This document shows positions 6,365 to 10,883 of a stretch of DNA of 10,883 nt, one piece after another. The stretch comes from an uncultured Clostridia bacterium. Its GTDB lineage: Bacteria > Bacillota > Clostridia > Lachnospirales > Bianqueaceae. Made by a program: the position numbers and the translations under genes. The notes under the pieces were generated by a model. The model ran no database searches. It worked only from the letters and a program-made list of their open reading frames with translations, and was not told where the DNA came from. The number at the start of each line of letters is the position of its first letter. Position 1 is the first letter of the stretch. The stretch covers positions 1 through 10,883 of the forward strand of contig CANOUM010000043.1 in assembly GCA_947570515.1 (NCBI GenBank), in the 5' to 3' direction.

Positions 6365-7348
6365 TTAATCCCATAAATCATCGTCTTCTTTAGAATCTTC
6401 TGTTGACTCTGAAGGAGCGGATGAAAGTTCGTCCAGCAGGGAATCCTCCGCTTCAATTTCAGGAGCAAACTTTTTATCTGATAACTGTAATTTTTGCTTT
6501 TCAACTCGATACCGAAGGGCATAGACTATCATCAATATAATGCCTAAAATAACAAGGAAAACAGAAACAACTACCGATACCGGTACGGAGGTGTTCCAGA
6601 GCAGGAGCTGATCTGTACGCAGCGTTTCGATGAAGGCGCGCCCCAGACCATACCCGATTAAATAAGTAAATGCAACTTGTCCTTTGAATTTGCGATGCTT
6701 CCAAACCAGAAGCATAATAGCTAAAATAAGCAGACACCAAAGGGATTCATATAAAAAAGTGGGATGGACCTGGATATAACGGACGCCGCCGGCTTTAATT
6801 GCTTTTTGTGTCAGCTCAGTGGTCGTGTAGGCGGCTGTTTCGATATTGAGCCGCATAGCGAAAAAGGTATCGGTATAACCTCCGAAAGCCTCCTGATTAA
6901 AAAAGTTTCCCCAGCGGCCGATTGCCTGACCTAAAATTAAACCGGGCATAGCAGTATCACAAAGCTGCAAAAGAGAATACTTCTTAATTTTGCAAAAGAT
7001 GACAGCCGTCAGAACGGCGCCGATAAACCCGCCGTATATGGCGAGTCCGCCGTTTCTAAGGTTAAAAATACTCCAGAGATCGTTTTTGTATTGATCCCAG
7101 GAAAAAATAACATAATAAAATCTGGCGCCAATCAAAGCGAAGATGAGTGCATAAATCAGAAAATCCAAATATAAATCAGGGTTTTGATCTGATTTTTTTG
7201 CTAACCGCCTGGCCAGAAGAAGTCCGGCGATAACGCCAAGCATAATGATAATTCCATACCAGGCAATATCAAGACCAAATAATCAGAAAGCAGTTTTGCT
7301 TAGATGAGAAATTTCGATTCCTAAATAAGGAAACCAAATATCGGGCAT
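6365..7348 (-). pseudogene. lgt: Prolipoprotein diacylglyceryl transferase, interrupted by in-frame TGA
   Basis: Lgt moves diacylglycerol from phosphatidylglycerol to the lipobox cysteine of prolipoproteins at the membrane. The true start is ATG at 7348-7346, behind GGAGG (complement of 7355-7359) with a 6-nt spacer. Translation begins MPDIWFPYLGIEISHLSK, a proper Lgt N-terminus, but codon 22 (7285-7283) is TGA. The frame continues as LFGLDIAWYGIIIMLG and stays open to 6365, 327 codons in all. Downstream motifs are intact: NGGLAIYGG (about 99-107), the signature GRWGNFFNQE (about 144-153), HPTFLYES and several membrane helices. The tail of about 40 residues is strongly acidic. Restart at the internal ATG (7243) would give 292 residues but would lose part of the first membrane segment and lacks a good RBS. 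TCA or TGG to TGA are simple one-base routes; a sequencing error is an equal possibility. Confidence 0.88.
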
Positions 7349-7354
7349 AATAAT

Positions 7355-7359
7355 CCTCC
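7355..7359 (-). promoter_or_regulatory. Ribosome binding site that fixes the lgt start
   Basis: On the - strand GGAGG stands 6 nt before ATG at 7348. It marks the original lgt start 35 codons upstream of the longest uninterrupted frame and shows that the TGA at codon 22 lies inside the gene. No comparable site precedes the internal ATG at 7243. Confidence 0.85.
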
Positions 7360-7437
7360 ATTCAAGAAATAACAAGAACTTAAAAAAAGTTTAATCTGAA
7401 AGTAAGTAAACTTAAAGCCTGCTTAAACAGGAAGAAC

Positions 7438-7465
7438 TTGAAATTTCCATTTTTTATGATACAAT
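7438..7465 (+). promoter_or_regulatory. SigA-type promoter of ychF
   Basis: The -35 element TTGAAA (7438-7443) and the -10 element TACAAT (7460-7465) are 16 bp apart, and the -10 is extended by TGA (7457-7459). Transcription would start near 7472, leaving a leader of about 110 nt. It probably drives ychF and, with only 21- and 17-nt gaps between genes, prfC and glnS as well. I found no equally clear promoter for lgt on the other strand in this intergenic region. Confidence 0.7.
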
Positions 7466-7582
7466 GTTACAAGTATACATCAAATAACTAAATATGCCAA
7501 TAGATTTTTTGTAAACATTCATTTGAAGCCCGCTTGCAGGCATGGATGTGCGGCGTACTCTATGGAAAGGGATAAAACATAT

Positions 7583-8680
7583 ATGAAACTAGGAATCGTA
7601 GGACTTCCCAATGTTGGAAAAAGTACTTTATTTAATTGTTTAACGAAAGCAGGAGCGGCCGCGGCCGCCAATTATCCGTTTTGTACGATTGACCCCAATG
7701 TTGGCATGGCAGCAGTACCGGATGAAAGATTAAATGTATTAACAAAAATGTACGATTCAGAGAAAACAACACCAGCGATTATTGAATTTGTAGATATTGC
7801 TGGTTTAGTACGGGGAGCCAGTAAGGGAGAAGGGCTTGGAAATCAGTTTTTGTCCCATATTCGTGAAGTCGATGCGATTGTGCATGTTGTACGCTGTTTT
7901 GAAGATGATGATATTATTCATGTGGACGGGTCGGTGGATCCGCTGCGGGATATTGAAACGATCAATTTAGAGCTTATTTTCTCAGATCTTGAAATGCTGG
8001 AGCGGCGTAAGGCCAAAGTGGCTAAGCAAGCCAAGGGCGATAAAAGTTTGCTGGCAGAGCTGGCTTTGATCGAAAAGGCGCAGCAGGCATTAGAGCAGGG
8101 AATCCGAGCTAAGAATATGGAATTGGATGAGGAAGAAAAAATCCTTTTAGATAGTTTTCAGCTTCTTAGCGCTAAGCCGGTGATCTATGCCGCTAATGTG
8201 ATGGAAGATGATCTTGCAGAGGACGGCGCTTCCAATGGCAATGTAGAGAAGGTGCGCAAGCACGCGAAAGAGCAGGGCGAAGAGGTATTTGTTGTATGCG
8301 CTAAAATTGAAGAAGAAATCTCTTCACTGGACGAGGAAGAAAAACAGCTCTTTTTAGAGGAGCTGGGAATTAGCAGCTCTGGTTTGGACCGCCTGATTAT
8401 TGCCAGTTACCGTTTGCTGGGGTTGATTAGTTATCTAACAGCAGGGCCGACCGAGAGCCGCGCGTGGACGATTGAGAAGGGAAAGCTTGCTCCGCAGGCA
8501 GCCGGCAAGATTCATTCTGATTTTGAGCGTGGGTTTATTCGTGCCGAGGTCGTGTCCTATGAAGATTTGATTGCCTGTGGATCCTATACGGCAGCAAAGG
8601 AAAAAGGATTGGTGCGGTCTGAAGGAAAAGAATATGAAGTAAAAGACGGAGATGTTGTATTATTCCGTTTTAATGTTTGA
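7583..8680 (+). CDS. ychF: YchF/EngD, redox-regulated ribosome-binding ATPase (Obg family)
   Basis: YchF is an Obg-family P-loop protein that binds ribosomes and hydrolyses ATP rather than GTP. From ATG 7583 the protein has 365 residues, the family norm. Motifs: GLPNVGKST (about 6-14), YPFCTIDPNVG, DIAGLVRGASKGEGLGNQFL, VHVVRCFEDD, and NVME in place of the usual NKxD, the change tied to ATP preference. The C-terminal TGS domain ends with EGKEYEVKDGDVVLFRFNV. The frame is open upstream to 7523, but homologues begin at MKLGIVGLPN. A GGAAAGGG stretch (7564-7571) serves as a rather distant RBS (11 nt). One oddity is a GC-rich five-alanine stretch between the P-loop and YPFCTI, one residue longer than the E. 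coli sequence as I recall it. It heads an apparent ychF-prfC-glnS operon. Confidence 0.96.
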   Translation: MKLGIVGLPNVGKSTLFNCLTKAGAAAAANYPFCTIDPNVGMAAVPDERLNVLTKMYDSEKTTPAIIEFVDIAGLVRGASKGEGLGNQFLSHIREVDAIVHVVRCFEDDDIIHVDGSVDPLRDIETINLELIFSDLEMLERRKAKVAKQAKGDKSLLAELALIEKAQQALEQGIRAKNMELDEEEKILLDSFQLLSAKPVIYAANVMEDDLAEDGASNGNVEKVRKHAKEQGEEVFVVCAKIEEEISSLDEEEKQLFLEELGISSSGLDRLIIASYRLLGLISYLTAGPTESRAWTIEKGKLAPQAAGKIHSDFERGFIRAEVVSYEDLIACGSYTAAKEKGLVRSEGKEYEVKDGDVVLFRFNV

Positions 8681-8701
8681 TAGTGGAGGAAGACTGAATC
8701 A

Positions 8702-10312
8702 ATGGCAGAATTGGTTTCTAAAAAAGACAGGGAAGAGATTGAAAAAAGGCGAACCTTTGCAATTATTTCCCATCCGGATGCCGGAAAAACGACGCTGACG
8801 GAAAAACTGCTGCTGTACGGAGGGGCTATCGCAGAGGCAGGAATGGTAAAAGGCAAAAAAAATATGCGCCACGCGGTGTCTGACTGGATGGAGATTGAAA
8901 AACAGCGTGGTATTTCGGTGACTTCTTCTGTCATGCAGTTCAGATATGACGGATATTGTATCAATATTTTGGATACGCCGGGGCATCAGGATTTCTCTGA
9001 GGATACGTATCGAACGTTGATGGCGGCCGATTCGGCGGTAATGGTTATTGATGGATCCAAAGGCGTTGAGGCGCAGACAAGAAAGCTCTTTAAGGTTTGC
9101 CGGATGCGCGGTATTCCGATCTTTACTTTTATCAATAAAATGGATCGCGAAGCGAAAGATAGCTTTGATTTGATGGCCGATATCGAAGGAGAGCTGGGGA
9201 TTGAAACCTGTCCGGTTAATTGGCCCATTGGATCGGGGAAAGCATTTCAAGGTGTTTATGATAGACAGAGGAGCGAACTTATCCAGTTTATGAATACAGA
9301 AGGAACCGCGAGCGGCAATAAGGAAGTGCAAGCGATTCAGCTGAATCTGGACGATCCGAATTTAAAGGAGCATATCGGAGAAGAAGCGCTGGATAAACTG
9401 CTCGAAGAGCTGGAATTATTGGATGGGGCCGGTCATGAGCTCGATATGGACATGGTCAATCGCGGTGAATTGTCGCCGGTATTTTTCGGTTCGGCTTTAA
9501 CCAATTTTGGCGTAGAACCATTTTTGCGGGACTTTTTGCAGATGACGACTTCGCCACTACCACGAACCAGCAAAGATGGCACAGTAGATCCCTTTGATTC
9601 TCATTTTTCAGGTTTTGTATTTAAGATTCAGGCTAATATGAATAAAGCACATCGTGACCGCGTTGCATTTATGAGAATCTGTTCAGGTATTTTTGAAAAA
9701 GGGATGGAAGTTTTTCATGTACAGGAAGGAAAGAAGATCAAAATATCGCAGCCTACGCAGCTAATGGCGCAGGATCGGTCTATTGTTGATAAGGCTTGGG
9801 CCGGAGATATTATCAGCGTCTTTGATCCGGGGATCTTCGCAATCGGAGATACATTATGTGCCCCCGGTCAGGTTGTGGAATACCAAGGGATTCCCACATT
9901 TGCACCGGAACATTTTTGCCGCCTGCGGCAGGTGGACACTTTAAAACGAAAACAATTTATTAAAGGGACAACACAAATAGCACAGGAAGGCGCCATTCAA
10001 ATTTTCCAGGAGCCGGGAAAAGGAATGGAAGAAGTGATTGTAGGGGTAGTGGGAACACTGCAGTTTGATGTTTTGAAATACCGTCTGAATCATGAATACA
10101 ATATTGAAGTTCGGATGGAGATGCTGCCCTATGAGCACATTCGCTGGATTGAGAATAAAGAAATGGATCCGCAAACACTGACACTGACGTCAGATACCAA
10201 GATTGTGCAAGATCTAAAAGGAAATTATTTGCTTCTGTTTGCGAATGAATGGAATATAGATTGGGCATATCAGCATAATGACGATTTAAAATTATTGGAA
10301 TTTAATAAATAA
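8702..10312 (+). CDS. prfC: Peptide chain release factor 3 (RF3)
   Basis: RF3 is the GTPase that removes RF1 or RF2 from the ribosome after peptide release. The product has 536 residues, typical of the family. GTPase motifs: SHPDAGKTT (23-31), QRGISVTSS (68-76), DTPGHQDFSEDTYRTL (91-106) and NKMD (145-148). The RF3-type stretches ANMNKAHRDRVAFMRICSG and VGVVGTLQFDVLKYRL follow in the later domains, which separates it from EF-G and from tetracycline-resistance proteins. The start ATG follows GGAGGA (8685-8690) after 11 nt. The gene begins 21 nt after ychF and ends 17 nt before glnS, so it very likely belongs to one operon with them. No breaks or odd codon use seen. Confidence 0.96.
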   Translation: MAELVSKKDREEIEKRRTFAIISHPDAGKTTLTEKLLLYGGAIAEAGMVKGKKNMRHAVSDWMEIEKQRGISVTSSVMQFRYDGYCINILDTPGHQDFSEDTYRTLMAADSAVMVIDGSKGVEAQTRKLFKVCRMRGIPIFTFINKMDREAKDSFDLMADIEGELGIETCPVNWPIGSGKAFQGVYDRQRSELIQFMNTEGTASGNKEVQAIQLNLDDPNLKEHIGEEALDKLLEELELLDGAGHELDMDMVNRGELSPVFFGSALTNFGVEPFLRDFLQMTTSPLPRTSKDGTVDPFDSHFSGFVFKIQANMNKAHRDRVAFMRICSGIFEKGMEVFHVQEGKKIKISQPTQLMAQDRSIVDKAWAGDIISVFDPGIFAIGDTLCAPGQVVEYQGIPTFAPEHFCRLRQVDTLKRKQFIKGTTQIAQEGAIQIFQEPGKGMEEVIVGVVGTLQFDVLKYRLNHEYNIEVRMEMLPYEHIRWIENKEMDPQTLTLTSDTKIVQDLKGNYLLLFANEWNIDWAYQHNDDLKLLEFNK

Positions 10313-10329
10313 TCGAAATGGAGATCAGG

Positions 10330-10883
10330 ATGAGCGAAGAAGTAAGAAGAGAATTACCGGAAGCGGAAAATTTTATTGAGCGTGAAATTAACAGTGATCT
10401 GGAAAAGGGAATTAACACAGAGGTCTATACGCGTTTTCCGCCTGAGCCAAACGGATACATGCATATTGGACATATTAAAGCAATCTGTGTGGATTTTGGT
10501 ACAGCAGAGAAGTATGGAGGAAAATGCAATCTGCGTTTTGATGATACCAATCCCTCTAAAGAAGAAACAGAATATGTAGAGGGGATTATGGATGATATCC
10601 GCTGGATGGGATTTCAGTGGGATAAAATGTTTTATGCCTCGGAATACTATGATCAGCTGTATGAGTTTGCCGTTATGCTGATTAAAAAAGGGGTTGCCTA
10701 TGTCGATGATCTTTCTCAGGAAGAGATGCGTGAATATCGCGGAACTTTGACAGAGCCCGGGAAAAACAGCCCATATCGTGATCGCAGCGTAGAAGAAAAT
10801 CTGGATCTCTTTACTCGTATGAAAAATGGAGAGTTCAAAGAAGGGGAGAAGGTGCTGCGTGCTAAAATTGATATGGCATCGCC
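10330..10883 (+). CDS. glnS: Glutaminyl-tRNA synthetase (3' partial)
   Basis: GlnRS attaches glutamine to tRNA-Gln. The first 184 codons are in the window; the frame is open at the right edge. The class I signature PEPNGYMHIGH is at about residues 38-48, with the HIGH ATP-binding motif exact. It is followed by RFDDTNPSKEETEYVE (about 70-85), GTLTEPGKNSPYRDRSVEEN and VLRAKIDMASP, all typical of GlnRS and distinct from GltX. The start ATG has GGAG (10320-10323) with a 6-nt spacer and lies 17 nt after prfC. Bacillus and many Firmicutes lack GlnRS and use GluRS plus GatCAB amidation; its presence suggests a clostridial lineage that acquired glnS. The anticodon-binding domain and the KMSKS-type motif lie beyond the window. 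Confidence 0.95.
   Translation, partial: MSEEVRRELPEAENFIEREINSDLEKGINTEVYTRFPPEPNGYMHIGHIKAICVDFGTAEKYGGKCNLRFDDTNPSKEETEYVEGIMDDIRWMGFQWDKMFYASEYYDQLYEFAVMLIKKGVAYVDDLSQEEMREYRGTLTEPGKNSPYRDRSVEENLDLFTRMKNGEFKEGEKVLRAKIDMAS

Noticed and set aside
3327..7285. Alternative genetic code with TGA or TAG as sense codons
   Set aside because: TGA is the natural stop of comEC, spoIIP, lepA and ychF at the expected protein ends; reassignment of TGA is excluded and a single TAG is not enough to propose recoding.
8699..9331. Antisense open frame (210 codons) opposite prfC
   Set aside because: It lies wholly inside a well-identified gene and its product resembles nothing known to me.
10376..10579. Small open frame of 67 codons at the right edge
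   Set aside because: It is an out-of-frame shadow of glnS, which is open from 10330 to the window end.

Overview
The window reads as a chromosomal housekeeping segment from an endospore-forming Firmicute, most likely class Clostridia and probably Lachnospiraceae-like. Support: comEC-holA-rpsT-gpr-spoIIP-lepA is the gene order known from Bacillus and many Clostridia; gpr and spoIIP are sporulation genes; strong AGGAGG-type ribosome binding sites precede most genes. A glutaminyl-tRNA synthetase and an RF3 gene argue against Bacillus itself. The taxon is inferred from family knowledge, not from a search.

Layout, left to right on the + strand: the 3' end of comEC (DNA uptake channel) overlaps holA (DNA polymerase III delta) by four bases. 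A textbook promoter and a hairpin-bearing leader precede rpsT (ribosomal protein S20), which ends at a strong terminator. Next come gpr (spore protease) and spoIIP (engulfment amidase). A gene-free stretch of about 610 bases packed with inverted repeats follows, then lepA (elongation factor 4). A perfect bidirectional terminator separates lepA from the convergent lgt gene (- strand). A divergent intergenic region with a good promoter then leads into ychF-prfC-glnS on the + strand; glnS runs off the window.

Three things stand out. (1) The spoIIP-lepA gap holds nine alternating copies of a 9-base arm (TTGCRTACA and its complement TGTAYGCA[A/G]). They form four palindromes spaced 53-54 bp apart, separated by linkers that are all exactly 29 nt long but differ in sequence. 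Paired base changes and G-T pairs preserve the palindromes. This is the best candidate here for an undescribed regulatory element or structured RNA. (2) spoIIP is cut by an in-frame TAG just after its first catalytic motif, with clean homology on both sides. (3) lgt is cut by an in-frame TGA at codon 22, behind a perfect ribosome binding site. Two independent nonsense codons in conserved genes within about 4 kb suggest recent gene decay, sequencing or assembly error, or (less likely) readthrough.

Functionally the window mixes translation (rpsT, lepA, ychF, prfC, glnS), replication (holA), DNA uptake (comEC), lipoprotein maturation (lgt) and sporulation (gpr, spoIIP). No mobile element, phage gene, tRNA, rRNA or CRISPR array was found.
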